Numbered from the stretch's first letter, positions 1 to 11,755 are shown. The stretch: DNA of 50,937 nt from Ciborinia camelliae (GCA_025890175.1 JANPYM010000016.1:840593-891529), one strand, 5' to 3'. Notes: generated from the letters alone by a model not told the origin. Made by a program: numbers and translations.

Positions 1-20
1 AAAAAAAAAAAAAAAAAAAA

Positions 21-92
21 AATAGAATAATATTTTTATTTTAATGAAATTAATATATACAAAACCAATTTATTAATAAAACTATTATATTT
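21..92 (+). repeat. RIP-mutated copy of the 4635-4706 repeat
   Basis: This 72-bp stretch aligns without gaps to 4635-4706. I count 15 differences, 10 of them C-to-T and 5 G-to-A in this copy, with no transversions. A poly-A tract lies immediately upstream of it, and an A-rich tract also precedes the intact copy. Confidence 0.85.
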
Positions 93-422
93 ATTGGTAT
101 TATTATATTATTTCGAATAAAAATTAAATAATTTTAAATTAATTAAATAGATTGTTTATTCTTTATGGTTTTGTGGATTTAGGATATTCATTTTAATTTT
201 TAGTATGGTATATTATATTTAATATAATAGATATAATGCTGTATTTGATATTGTAAAAATAATTGTTAAATATAATTTACAGTCAAATAAAATATATTTA
301 TAATATAAAGGTTGGTAGGATAATAAATCGATTTATTTGATTTATTTTAATAATAATATTTTTTCTAGTGTTTCAGCTATTATAGTTTTACGATATAAAT
401 AATATGATATATTAATTTAAAC

Positions 423-506
423 GATATAATATAAATAATATAATATAAATAATATAATTTAAATAATATAATATAAATGATATAATATAAACGATATAAT
501 ATAAAT
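423..506 (+). repeat. 14-bp AT minisatellite
   Basis: Six consecutive units of the pattern RATATAATATAAAY (one unit carries ATAATTTAAAT in place of ATAATATAAAT), followed by a decaying seventh. It lies in the AT-rich block. Confidence 0.75.
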
Positions 507-3500
507 AAAATAATATAATAATATATATAATTTAATTAATATCAATTTTATTTTATTTTAAACGAGGAAGACAATTTATAAATAATTATATATTTAATGT
601 ATACTTTTAATATAAAGAAATTTTAATATATCCCTTAAAACATTTCAAATTTTATTTGTTTATTTTTATAATTTTATTATTTTATATTTTTTTTTATTTT
701 ATAAAAATTATCATTTTTTATTGGAAATTATAATCTATAAAGTTTTTATAATTTGGTATTTTTGTTATTTTCAATTTGTATTATATTTTTTATATTATTT
801 TATTTAAAAAAAATAAAATATTCGCTTTTCTCCCATTTATTAATTTAAATAATAATAATAATAAAATTTACAAATTATTAATAAATAAATTATATAATAT
901 TATTATTAAATATATTAAAATATCTATTACTATTAAATATATATTTATTTTTTTATAATTAATATTTATTTTACTTTATTTTAAATATATTAATATATAT
1001 TAATCTTTATTTACAAAAATAATATATTAATAAAATAATTTTATTATTTTGAAATTCTATATATTTTTTAAATATTTTACTTTATATATGAATTTTCCTT
1101 TTTTAAAAAAGTTTATAAAGATAATTTTAAAGATTATCAAAATATTATTATTATTAACCTTTTTTATTTATAATATTTTCAAGAACTTATTTTTTAATAT
1201 TCTATACTTTTTTAAATTTAAAATTAATTTTAATAAATTAATTAATAATAATTTTATCTTTTTTTTTACCATTTCTTTATTTATTCTTTTTACCTTTTTA
1301 ATTATTTTTTTAATAAATTTATTTTTAAATATTTTTATATTATAATATTTATTAATATAATAAAATTATAAATAGGTTTTTTATTAAATCAAAATATTTG
1401 ATTTTATTTATTCATTATATTTTTTATTTGATTTTATTTTTCTATATATTATATATTTTGTAATATTTAATTTCAATATTAACCATAATTTTAAACCTTA
1501 AATTATACAAAAAAATTTGTATATATCCACTATCGATTAATATATAAATCTCAATTTCATTATAAACCCGTTTTATAAAAATTTTATATAATATACCAAT
1601 ATTTTTCCAATTAAATTTAATTATTTAACTAAAAATTTTAAAAAAATAAAGGGATCTATAATAACAAACAATTATTAATTAATTATATATAATTAAAACG
1701 AAATAATATATTTGCTAAATTATTAATATTTTTTATAATTTAATTTGAAATTATTTTAATATTATATTTTACTACAATAAATAAAATTAATCTTAAATAT
1801 TTATTTATTAAATTTATTATTAATTATTTGTTTAGCCTATTAAATATTATTATATTATTTATATAAATAATTATTTTTTTTTTTGATCATATTTTAGCTT
1901 ATTTTTTAAATATTAAATATATCGCTTTTATTTTATAAATATTAATATTAAAAATTGTTTTTAAATTATTTGAATTTTAATTTAATAAAATTACAAATAT
2001 ATTTAATTTTAATATCAATTTTTGATATATTACCTTTTATTATAATATTATTAATAATAATTCGAAAATAAATCTTTTTAATATTATTTTCAAAACATTT
2101 ATAAATATATATACTATTTTCTTTTTTTAATTAAAAAATAGTATTCCATTGTTTATTTTTATTAATAAATTTTATTATTTAATATTTTCCTATACCTCTA
2201 ATAATATTCGTTGTTTTCAATATTTATTTATTATTTTTAAAAATAATGTTATATATATCCAAATTTTACAACAAAATAATTATTTTAATTATATTGCTAA
2301 AATATATTACAATAAAAAATCTATAAATCTTTTTGTTTTATAAAATAATAAAAATCTTTAGGTTAATATTTTTAATATTAATTTTATTATCTTTTCGATT
2401 TTATTTTTTAAAATTATTATTATAAATTTATTTGTATTTAATATATACCCCAAAACTTTTATTTATATTTTTTATATATTTTTTTTTTTATTTTATAATA
2501 TTTTTATAATTTAAATTATTTTATTATAATCATTTATAATTCGATTTAAGTTTTATAGTCTGCTTTTTGTAATTGAAAATATTATAATAAAATTATTTAA
2601 ATAATATTTCAAATATTTTTATTTTAAATAAAATTTTAATATTTAATAAAAAGTTTTTATAAATAAATTAAAAAAAAAAAAAAATTATTAATTCAAATAA
2701 TAAGTATAGTTTTTTATAATATACTTTCCTTTATTAAAATTCAAAAAGCTATTATATAGATAGATTTAAAAATATTATTTAAAATATATTTTTTAAATCT
2801 TTTTTTATAATTATATATTCTTTTTTTGTTTTAAAAATATTTTTTTATATATTTTTTATTATTGTATATTTTATTAATAACAAATTCTTTATAATATTAT
2901 TATTTATTAATTTTTTTTTCAAATATAATAAATCATAAATTCTTTTTAAAATTCTATTTTTTTTAAATATAAATTTTATTAATAAATATATAAATAATAT
3001 ATTCTTTGAAATAATTGTTATTTATCCTAATTTTAAATTAAATCAAATTTTTTTATTTATTATCTTTAAATAATTTTTTAAAAATTTATAATTATTATTA
3101 ATTAATTATATCTTTTTGTTAAAATATTTTATTTAAATTTTATATTTTAAAATTTTTTTTAAAATAAAAATTAAATATAAAAATAAATATTGTTACATTA
3201 ACAATTTTTATTTTTTCATTTTCAATAATAAATACAAATTTAATAATAAAATATAAAATCTATTATAAAGGGGAAACTTAATATTTATATTTAATCTTAT
3301 AAATATAAATTTATATAAAATATTAATATAAAATTAATTAAATAATATATAATATAATTTTTATATTGATTTTATTTTTTTTACATTTACTTCTTATTAA
3401 TTATTACTTATTTTTTTTTTGTTTTTACCCTCCTATTTATATTTTATTACTTTATACGTTTTTTAATAAATAGAATATATATATTTTTTTATATATTCTA

Positions 3501-4634
3501 TATACTTATATATTTTATTATTTTAGTTTTTATATATTATCTTTAAATAATTATATAATATTAAATATAATATTTCAAAGATTTGTTTTTTGTTATATTA
3601 TTATACAATTAAATCATTTAATATAAAATAATTAGATTTTATTATAATCCTATAATAAAAAAATACAAATCATTCCGAAACTTCCCATTTATTTATTTTA
3701 TAAATTTATTTATTATTATATAATTCTTTATAAAAAATTAATATTATTAATAAAATTTTTATTTACTATTAATAAATTTTTTTCAAATATATTATTTTAT
3801 TATAAAATATTATTATTATATAATATAATATTAAATATTTTTGTTTTATAAAAGTTTATATTATTAATATATATATCAAAAATCTTTTTAATTAAATTAA
3901 TAAATTATCTTTATAATTTTTTAATTTTCTTTTTATTTTTTTTTATACAATATTACCTACAAATAACAATATATTTATATTTTTTTTATTATTATTAAGA
4001 TTTATTGAAAAGATTAATTTATAAAAATTCTCAAACTTGAATTTTTTTAAATAAATAATTACTAACTATTTACAAAAAATATCAATAAATTAAAATAAAA
4101 ATACTTTAATATTATTTAATAATTTATCTTTATTATTATCAAAATTATTATCCTAAAACCTTTTTCAATATTCTATAAACTTTACATTACTATTACCTTT
4201 ATTTTATTATTCTTAATCCAAACTTTTCAATTTAATTTAATAAAACTTTTTTTTTTATCGTTTTCATTATTCTAATAAATTTGCTTTTATTTTCAATTAA
4301 TGCTTTATTATTTTCGTTTATATTTTAAATAATTTGATTTGTATTATAATAATCTTTTTTAAAAATAATATAATTTTTAAATTTGTAAATAATCCCTTCC
4401 CTATTATTATTTAAAATAATAATACAAATGCAATTATTAGATTAATTTGAATAATAAATAATCAAAGTTTTACATTTAAAATTTTTAATACATTTTTAAT
4501 AAAATTAAAATAATATTAATAGGATAATAAAAATATTATTGTTAAAAATTAAAATAATTAAATTCTATTCGATATAATCTAATAATAAAAAAATAATAAA
4601 AAAATAAAAAAAGTAAAAAAAAAAGAAAAAAAGG

Positions 4635-4706
4635 AATAGGATAATATCTTTATCCCAATGAAGTTAATATATACAAGGCCAGCTCACTAATAAAACCATC
4701 ACATTT
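4635..4706 (+). repeat. Intact copy of the 72-bp repeat at the block edge
   Basis: This copy keeps the C and G residues that have become T and A in 21-92. It sits exactly where the extreme AT bias stops and ordinary composition begins. Beyond 4706 I could not follow the homology. Confidence 0.85.
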
Positions 4707-5914
4707 GAAATTCGAAATACTATAAAATAATAATAAATCGATGATAAAAATACAAATAGCCTCAAAACCGACAACGCAATAGATGCCGCACCAATAGGAA
4801 TCCCGTATTTGCATACCTATCTTTCCAATACTATTCAATACAATATCATGAATATATCAAATATTTCCATTGATATAGAATTCAATACCACACAGGTACA
4901 TAGATATATTGGAAAAATGTAATACGGACTACTATACGTACAGTACTATACGGAATACAGAAAATACTAAGTAGAACACTGATTTGATTATTGTGTTAAT
5001 CTGTTGACAAATCTTTGTCAATTCCATCGATTGGGAATAAGAGACATAATTTATTGTTTCTTTCCGGGAATCTTGATCTGAACTGGGTAGATAATGATTG
5101 ATATGTCGGTGTTGTTCAAGTGCCCCGGAGAATTAGATTTTCCGGCAGCGGTTGAGGTTTTTCATAATGATGGGGATGGTAATGAATATGGTGTAAGTTG
5201 TTGATCTTGACGAGAGAACTTTATGTTGCTGTGATTTACACAATTCCACAATAATGGGATTCTTTTCTCGTTAATCACCACTTTCGCCTTTGAATTTGGC
5301 TTGCTGGCATGAAGCCGTTGTGAAATGGTGGGTTCGCATTGCCTTTGGTAGATATTCCGATAACTTACTCCGCTGATACAATAGCCAATGAAATTGGGTC
5401 GTGGTCATTGACGCGCGTATGGCTTGAGAGAAGGATGCTGAACTGTTCAGGGGTCGCTGCAGAGCTGGTTCGACTGATTTCCTGGCTATCATCCAAGTGC
5501 AGAATCCAACAAACACCGGCGATTTGTTGAGTCTGCGATATACGGATATATGGTATCTTATAGATACAGTCTCTTGCTACGGCAAGTCTAAATTCGCGCC
5601 AAATCTTTGGTAAGGTCGATGATGATATGAATGGAAAGAATTCTTGTTGGAATGAGGTCCGTAACCGTGCAGGAGGGGGACGTTTATGACGTCTTTTTGG
5701 GTGCATAATCCTAGGATGATTTTGAACTCAGGCTCATCGGTCATGTTAGTTACGGTGTTGGAATCCAGATAAGATTTCATGTAATGGCCTATAACAAACC
5801 GCACATATACTGTGTTGATGCATGAGAAGTTGTTTTCTTAATACCTACCAAGATATTTCCTTCCCAATACCTCCCTTTCATCTTGATTATCGATCATATT
5901 GGCAATGGAAGTGG
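4707..5914. other. Intergenic, no supported gene
   Basis: Composition returns to normal. Short open stretches on the minus strand (for example 5577-5804 and 5365-5706) begin at non-ATG codons or lack recognisable motifs and overlap each other, so I do not call them. They may be decayed coding sequence. Confidence 0.5.
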
Positions 5915-6656
5915 CACAATATTTATCTGCACATATACTGCAAGCTGCGTTGAGTCCTTGGAGTTGTTCTCCGGTCTGCCCACAGAATTGAAGGCCCGAA
6001 TTATCGGCATCCTCTCAGCAAAGGATGTCATTAACCTCCGTCTCATATCGGGAGCATTTGATGGCGTATCGATTACGATCTATTGCCAGTTTACCGTGGC
6101 TAGTGAAAGTTGCCAAACATATTAAGATATACGTTTGGGATTTGGATATGCTGGAATTCGATCATGAAGTTCAGAATGTGAACAAGTATACCAAGATTGA
6201 GAGCATGTTCGAGAGTGGGAAGAGAGTCAACGCCTTGTTTGAACATGTTGTTCAGAATAGAATAAGACAGTGTGATCCCGCCATGCTATTTCATTCCCTT
6301 GTACAACTTCCTGCTGTCAGAATGTCCATTCTAAAAATCGGAAATCCATTTTATTTGGCATGGAAATATCTGATACGAAAATGGAATCGTGAGCTCTCAG
6401 AGACTATTTATCATTCTTATAACACCACATTTCCTATACGACGAGGATGATGCTACTGACTCATCCTTTCGAATTTATACTCGTTTTCTTTATGATATGC
6501 AAATCCTTATCCTTATCCAAAGTCCAGGATTTTCGCATTGGTATCAATTCTCTCATCAATGATGACACAACTTACGGACATGCCATACTACTTGGTAAAT
6601 CTTTGAGTATGTTCATAAAAGATAGCTTTAAACATGACCTTTTGATTTCCGAATGA
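5915..6656 (+). pseudogene. F-box-like protein relic, frame-broken
   Basis: At about 5970-6070 one frame encodes an F-box-like segment (ELFSGLPTELKARIIGILS followed by KDVINLRLISGAF), close to the usual LPxELxxxIxxxL...LRLVSKAF pattern. That frame then stops at 6123-6125. A plausible continuation (PWLVKVAKHIKIYVWDLDM..., to about 6450) lies in another frame, and a third stretch (6447-6656) is back in the first frame. No ATG precedes the F-box segment in frame. I infer a decayed F-box gene with at least two frame changes. An alternative is a real gene with introns I could not place, since no good GT...AG pair joins the frames obviously. Confidence 0.4.
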
Positions 6657-8002
6657 CTCGTTGGAATTGATAAATCAAGATGGATTGTATTCCAATACAT
6701 TTTCACATCTCGCGTCTTTCCAAATTGAGAAGTTTCCCAAGGGGCATGATTTCTTTCTCGTTCATCAAAATAGATCGAGAGGTTATGTATCTCTTATCTT
6801 TTCATATCATGGCTCGTTGAAGCTGCAGAGATTTTAATTACCGGTAGGTGCCAGTGATCAGTAAATCTATGATCAGGATTGGGGGCCCATTACATCTAGC
6901 CTCAGTAAGGATAGATTACCTGACGGAAAATTATTTACTTGCTTGACCTAGTACTACTGCGAGTGGAGTTCAAGTTTGGTAAGATCTGAGTCGTTCTTTC
7001 TCTTTCTAAACATCTTACGAAAACAATGTCGAACCTGAGGATTTCTTTCTTTCTTTCCATACCTACAGTTCATGTGATTTGGGAAACCGGAGGACCGGAA
7101 GCTAGGAGAAATGAGATGCATTTAAAGTGGGTATAGCTCAGGAACTAGTTCCATTGGTATGGATGAGATCATCCCACAAACGTAAAAGATTAGTACGTTC
7201 TTTCGTCCTCTTGAGGACACGGTAAAGTCGGAAGTTTTGTATTAAGTGGGAAAGGAATGATATTATTCTTTACTAGCTACCAAGATAAGTGTTTTATACT
7301 AGCTAGATGTGGAATTGATTATGTAAAGCTTTACAAGCCGTTCCTTCCTCCACAACACGTAACTATGTATACCTATGGGTACCAAGGGGTAACTTAAAGG
7401 AATGCCAACGCTACCTATTCTATGAATCGTAGGTACGAATCATGTACAGGTATAAATTCGATTTCTGTATCAATTGATGGCATTATTATTTATAAAACCT
7501 GAGGTGACGCCGGTGGCAAACAATGTCCCGATGGTTACCCGGTAGAATATTACAGTAGTACCAGTATTCCAAGATTTATCTTGACTAATCCTCATAATGA
7601 ACCTTAATTATCTAGTACTTGTGTACTACTTACTGTACGATATCTCTGATTGGCTTAGTTACTATTAGGTTCTTGAAATCTTGGAAAGCAAGTCGCTAAT
7701 CTTGTTAGATGTTGAAACCGTTAGAATAGTACTGGAGATCTTTTCCGAGCAGCCGATGCGCCTCTCCTATTTCGCCTAGATCCATACCTTGAGCCCAACA
7801 CCGCCAATCTTACCTACTTACTTAGGTAATATCCACCTTCCAATTGGCCTAATTAGGTTGTATTGTAGTAAATCAGAGGCCCGGAACTGTCTAGTAGGTA
7901 GGTACTACTGGGAGTTCTTAATAGTGGCTGTATATAAGTCCACCCATACCCAGTATTTCATGAGTCGTTCCTCCCCACATACAAAACTCCCAACCTTTCA
8001 CT
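6657..8002. other. Intergenic, upstream of the F-box gene
   Basis: No supported gene or RNA. Contains ordinary mixed sequence and a few ACCT/AGGT tetranucleotide clusters near 7800-7910. The 3' part is the presumed promoter of the F-box gene at 8197. Confidence 0.5.
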
Positions 8003-8173
8003 GCCTACCTTACAACCTACCTTACAACCTACCTTACAACCTACCTTACAGCCTACCTTACAGCCTACCTTACAACCTATCTTACTACCTACCTTACTAC
8101 CTACCTTACTACCTACCTTACTACCTACCTTACTACCTACCTTACTACCTACCTTACTACCTACCTTACTACC
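8003..8173 (+). repeat. 12-bp minisatellite, CTACCTTACAAC / CTACCTTACTAC
   Basis: About 14 head-to-tail units. The first units end mostly in CAAC or CAGC and the later ones in CTAC, so the array has two sub-blocks. The unit length is a multiple of three, so reading frames stay open through it on both strands; this explains spurious open stretches here. It ends 23 bp before the ATG of the F-box gene. Confidence 0.95.
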
Positions 8174-8196
8174 TCCTCTCAGCACATGAAAGAAAG

Positions 8197-9780
8197 ATGT
8201 CTAACTCCAATTCAACTAGACAGTTGGTCTTTCCAGGTAGAAACATACCAAACGAAATCTGCCTCTATTTTTTCAAATTTGTCGATAGAGAGACCATCCA
8301 GGATGCCAGGTTGGTAAGCAAAAGTTGGAACGAAGCTGCCACCGAGTCCTTTTTTACAGCAAGTGGCTTCTCGATGTCGCCAGTCGAGGATGATATAAGA
8401 AGATTGGAAGCAGCTAGCCAAACTCTTATGTTGAAGTCGATTAGCCACATGGACTTCGACTTTGGTCGTGTGAATAATCGAATCTTAGCATTGTGGATCT
8501 TGAATACCACTCCAGTCGCCGAGCTCAAGAGGATATACAAAAAGTATAGAAGAGGCTGGATGCTTACATCGCTTGCGGAAGCCACCGAGAGGTATCGACG
8601 TTACTGCAAGGGGGCCGAATTCGATAAAGCATTGTCACCTCTCAGACAACTGGAATCAATCACTGTTGCATTTCCAGAAAGTGATCTTGATCTTGACCAT
8701 GCTTCGATCCCACCCCAGTATGTTGAGTTTTTGGATGACCCACGAATGACAATATATACAAAGGAACAGTGGAAGCGCTTGCCTTCGAAGAAGTTTAGGG
8801 AGTTTCTCGACACACTCTGTCGTTTGCCGTATTCAATCTCGCTAAAACACCTTTGTATAGAGTCATTTCCCATTGACTCATTGAGTCGTTGGGATCGAAT
8901 GGCAGATAAGGCTATAGATACTTCCGCGGGATTCTCACTAGTTCTCCGAAACCTCCAATCTGTTTCTTTGGGGATTTCTTCTTGTATTCCCAATGGGCCT
9001 TGTAAAACTTCTTGTCTTCCTTCTTTATGCGATCATTATTTACCCCCGACAAAAATGGCTGCCTGGAATTTAAGCGTCACCAATACACTTGCCAATTGTC
9101 TCCTTTCGATGAAGCATCTAACCAGTATCAATTTGACCTGGCAGATTTCTGGATGCGATGAGCTTCATGGGTGTTTACCTCCTGACAATGCGGCAGCATT
9201 ACTGGAGCAGTGGAACGACGTGTTTTTCAAGAATACATGGCCGGCACTGATGATTTTACGGATATCAGAATTTGAGGTCCCGACACCCACTCTCCTCAAA
9301 TTTCTCTCATCGCACAAGAAGACCCTTAAACGGCTACATCTCGGCAGAAATTGCCGCCTTGCGCGAATAGAAAAAGGTCGAGAGTGGATATTTGACATTT
9401 TACGAACGGAGCTTTCTCTTGAAATGTTTGAGTATTATTTCGATCACACGCTGCCCGCCATTTATGACGAAGAATGGAACCGTACAGAGGATGGCTCGCC
9501 GTTTTCTTTGTACATTGAATCATACGTTGTGGGAAAGACCAATCGTTCGCAGCTATATAATCAATGGAGCGGATTATTGGAGTCTGGGGTTGTACTACCT
9601 GAATGGTTGGAAGTCCGGTTCCGTTGGACGGCACATCACCTACAAAGGGTCCTCAGATTCGCTGAGATAGAGTCGCAAACCACTTATGATTTGAATTTTC
9701 CACAACTTGGGCAGAAAAAATGCATCGAGAACCCAGGCCGGATCCAACATACATCGGGTCCATGGGGCAAGAAACGATAA
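8197..9780 (+). CDS. F-box domain protein
   Basis: Single-exon gene of 527 residues. Residues about 15-53 match an F-box (RNIPNEICLYFFKFVDRETI, then DARLVSKSWNEAATESFF), the Skp1-binding part of SCF ubiquitin ligases. The long remainder has Leu-rich segments (for example LKHLCIESF, LASMKHLTSINL-like, LKRLHLGRN) resembling irregular leucine-rich repeats that would bind a substrate; no substrate can be inferred. The start at 8197 puts the F-box near the N terminus and lies just after a minisatellite. An in-frame ATG at 7960 would add 79 residues, mostly LPYN/LPYY repeats encoded by the minisatellite, and seems less likely. F-box genes of this type are numerous and fast-evolving in filamentous fungi. 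The 3' end overlaps another open frame (see findings). Confidence 0.75.
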   Translation: MSNSNSTRQLVFPGRNIPNEICLYFFKFVDRETIQDARLVSKSWNEAATESFFTASGFSMSPVEDDIRRLEAASQTLMLKSISHMDFDFGRVNNRILALWILNTTPVAELKRIYKKYRRGWMLTSLAEATERYRRYCKGAEFDKALSPLRQLESITVAFPESDLDLDHASIPPQYVEFLDDPRMTIYTKEQWKRLPSKKFREFLDTLCRLPYSISLKHLCIESFPIDSLSRWDRMADKAIDTSAGFSLVLRNLQSVSLGISSCIPNGPCKTSCLPSLCDHYLPPTKMAAWNLSVTNTLANCLLSMKHLTSINLTWQISGCDELHGCLPPDNAAALLEQWNDVFFKNTWPALMILRISEFEVPTPTLLKFLSSHKKTLKRLHLGRNCRLARIEKGREWIFDILRTELSLEMFEYYFDHTLPAIYDEEWNRTEDGSPFSLYIESYVVGKTNRSQLYNQWSGLLESGVVLPEWLEVRFRWTAHHLQRVLRFAEIESQTTYDLNFPQLGQKKCIENPGRIQHTSGPWGKKR

Positions 9781-10194
9781 TCAACGGCGAGGTCAAAGGC
9801 CAGGGAAACATTATCGGCGCAACTAGCAAGAAAAAATGGGATGAATGGCAAAGGGGAAGAATGAAGAGATATTTACAGAGGAAACTACCCTCAAGTGTTA
9901 TGATGGGGGGAAGAAGGGAGCGAGTGTGAATATTAAGATTGTGCGACATGATATCGAATAATAATGGGATTCACTTATTGGATTTGGATTTGGATTTAGA
10001 TTTTAGATTTTTGATTTTAGAATCGTATATTGATATTGATATTATAATGGAGCGAGCGGATATCATCTAGTATAGTACATTTAAAAAAAAAAATTAACCA
10101 ATCTTCATGATATATATCCTGAACTTATTTCTATCTTGTGAAGTGAACTCATCTGTCATGATTTGTTTCAACGTGATTCCCTTGTAATAAATAA
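9781..10194. other. Intergenic region between convergent genes
   Basis: AT-rich 3' flanks shared by the F-box gene and the minus-strand PDX2 gene. It has a run of GATTT/TTTAGATTT simple sequence near 9976-10020 and an A11 tract at 10084. Likely holds the two polyadenylation regions. Confidence 0.5.
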
Positions 10195-11233
10195 TCATGA
10201 TTGCAACTGTCGTCTCTTCATAACATCATCAACAACCTGTTCTAACCACCAAGCATGAATCCTCGCATCGCCCGTTAATTCTGGATGAAAGGATGTTCCA
10301 AATACATTTGCTTGACGTACTGCTACTATATCGCCGGCTTCTGCATCGAGTTTTTCTTTAGTTGAGGAGTCTGGGATAGAAGCTGTGCGGCCAGGGAGTG
10401 TGGCTAAGATTTCTACGGGGGCGTTAAGGATGGCATCGACATTGGGAATGGAGTTTTGATCGATGGGTCGAGAGGGTGCGATGACTGTGGAATCAATTTT
10501 GGATTCGGCTTCTTGTGGTCCAGGTAGGTGGGGGAGAATCTTCTCGACGATGGGGGCTCGGATGAAGATTGCGCGGAAGGGGGCGGGTTTCTCCTCGGTT
10601 TCCTTTTCTGATGAGGAAGGGGAAGTAGGATTTAGGGTTGATGTTGATGTTGAGGAAAAAGGGTTAAGGGATGAAAGGAATGTGAGATCCAAATCAGCCG
10701 AGAAAGATTCTACCTGTCGACCGAAATGATTTCGATTGACTCGAACATCCAGACCACCGATTAATTCTTGGCCGCCGGCTTTGGTACGGTTGGCGGATTC
10801 AGAGAGGAGGATTAAACCGGCGCAGGTTCCCCATGTGGGATGACGATGGAGTCTGGTTGGGTTCTTAGGATGATTTCTAGAGAAAGGGAGGGAATTGAAA
10901 TGCTCCTTTGAGGGTTCACGAGAAATATGTAAGGATGACTCACTTGACGAAATCTCTCAAAGGTTCAAGAAGACCTGATCGTTGAGCAACGAGTGAAATA
11001 GCGGTACTTTCGCCACCAGGTATAATGAGTGCATCACAGGAATTAAGTTCGGGTTCATTTCGTACTTCTATGAAGTTATATTTTATATCAAAGTCATGTG
11101 TTTGATGGGATGTGGTTTTGATTTTGGTGGCAAGGATTTGACTGGCGGAGCGGAGGAGTTGAATATGCTCATTGAAAGCACCTTGAAGAGCTAAAACTCC
11201 AATGGTTATTGTGAATGGTGAAGAGTTTGCCAT
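10195..11233 (-). CDS. PDX2: Pyridoxal 5'-phosphate synthase, glutaminase subunit (Pdx2/Sno1 family)
   Basis: Two exons, 11233-10944 and 10876-10195, joined over a 67-bp GT-AG intron, giving 323 residues. The enzyme hydrolyses glutamine and passes ammonia to the Pdx1/Snz synthase, which makes vitamin B6 from ribose and triose phosphates in the cytosol. Visible family marks: GVLALQGAFNEH at residues 12-23, the oxyanion-region GGES at 73-76, the nucleophile Cys115 in TWGTCAGL, and the His294/Glu296 pair in SFHPEL near the C terminus. The splice joins within a codon and restores TRLHRHPTWGTCAG. A Ser/Thr/Glu-rich insert (about residues 165-200) makes it longer than the roughly 200-residue bacterial PdxT, as in other fungal homologues. 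The start at 11233 is the ATG that places GVLALQGA at the expected distance. Divergent from the acyltransferase gene. Catalytic residues all present. Confidence 0.93.
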
Positions 11234-11755
11234 ATTATTAAGCATGTGAACGGACGACTGAATAGGGAAATAATGAAGATATAGAAAAATATAATCTTCG
11301 CATTCACATGATAATTTTTTGATATCAATCAATTGAGGTCAATGATGCCAAGAAATGATAATTCTATAATCACATCCGATGCCGAAGAAAACCCTTGTAA
11401 TTCCGTACCCCAAAGAGAGCTAGCAAGATCACCCGAACAACCTTATTTATAATTGAACCAATAGGATTGAGATCATGTAAAACCAATGAAAATCCATCCT
11501 CAACCATTTCTTACCCTTCACTTAAACTAAACTTCACACTTATCTTTCTTTCCCCCCCCTCATTTTCTGTAGTACAAAATACCTTGGTTGATTATCTTAT
11601 GTCACTCTACTTCCCTCCTTGAGAGGGTCATTTGAATAACCGACCGACCAATCGTTATAAAATTATTATAGCTTTTGCAAAGCTTACCGTACCAACCACA
11701 GTGAAAGCTCTCCAGCTTCTATCCTCTAAAATAACTTTACATCTGGATAATCATC
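11234..11755. promoter_or_regulatory. Divergent promoter between PDX2 and SLC1
   Basis: A 522-bp region separates two start codons pointing away from each other. It contains two CCAAT pentamers on the plus strand (11458-11462 and 11483-11487), 25 bp apart, and a pyrimidine-rich tract with a C8 run near 11540-11560 upstream of SLC1. CCAAT-complex control is a possibility, not shown. Confidence 0.4.

Larger units (their letters stand above)
1..4634. other. AT-rich, gene-free block (RIP-degraded)
   Basis: The sequence is almost entirely A and T with many homopolymer runs and stop codons in all frames; the open stretches are low-complexity Ile/Phe/Asn/Lys/Tyr strings with no recognisable motif. 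Its left end holds a C-to-T/G-to-A degraded copy of a sequence found intact at the block's right edge, so RIP is the likely cause. No tRNA, rRNA or telomeric repeat is visible. It probably consists of dead transposon copies; I could not identify the family with confidence. Confidence 0.85.

Noticed and set aside
776..1345. Open frames of 60 and 98 codons in the left AT block
   Set aside because: Ile/Phe/Asn/Lys/Leu-only low-complexity products with non-ATG or chance starts; expected from AT-rich DNA.
3840..3900. Minus-strand YINNI-like string that could be a RIP-altered reverse transcriptase YVDDI motif
   Set aside because: Surrounding frames contain no other supporting motif, and such strings are common by chance in AT-rich sequence.
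5271..5804. Several overlapping minus-strand open frames of 75-113 codons
   Set aside because: They overlap in different frames, start mainly at non-ATG codons and show no recognisable domain.
7958..8185. Minus-strand open frame encoding GSKV/GCKV repeats
   Set aside because: Arises solely because the 12-bp minisatellite keeps all frames open.
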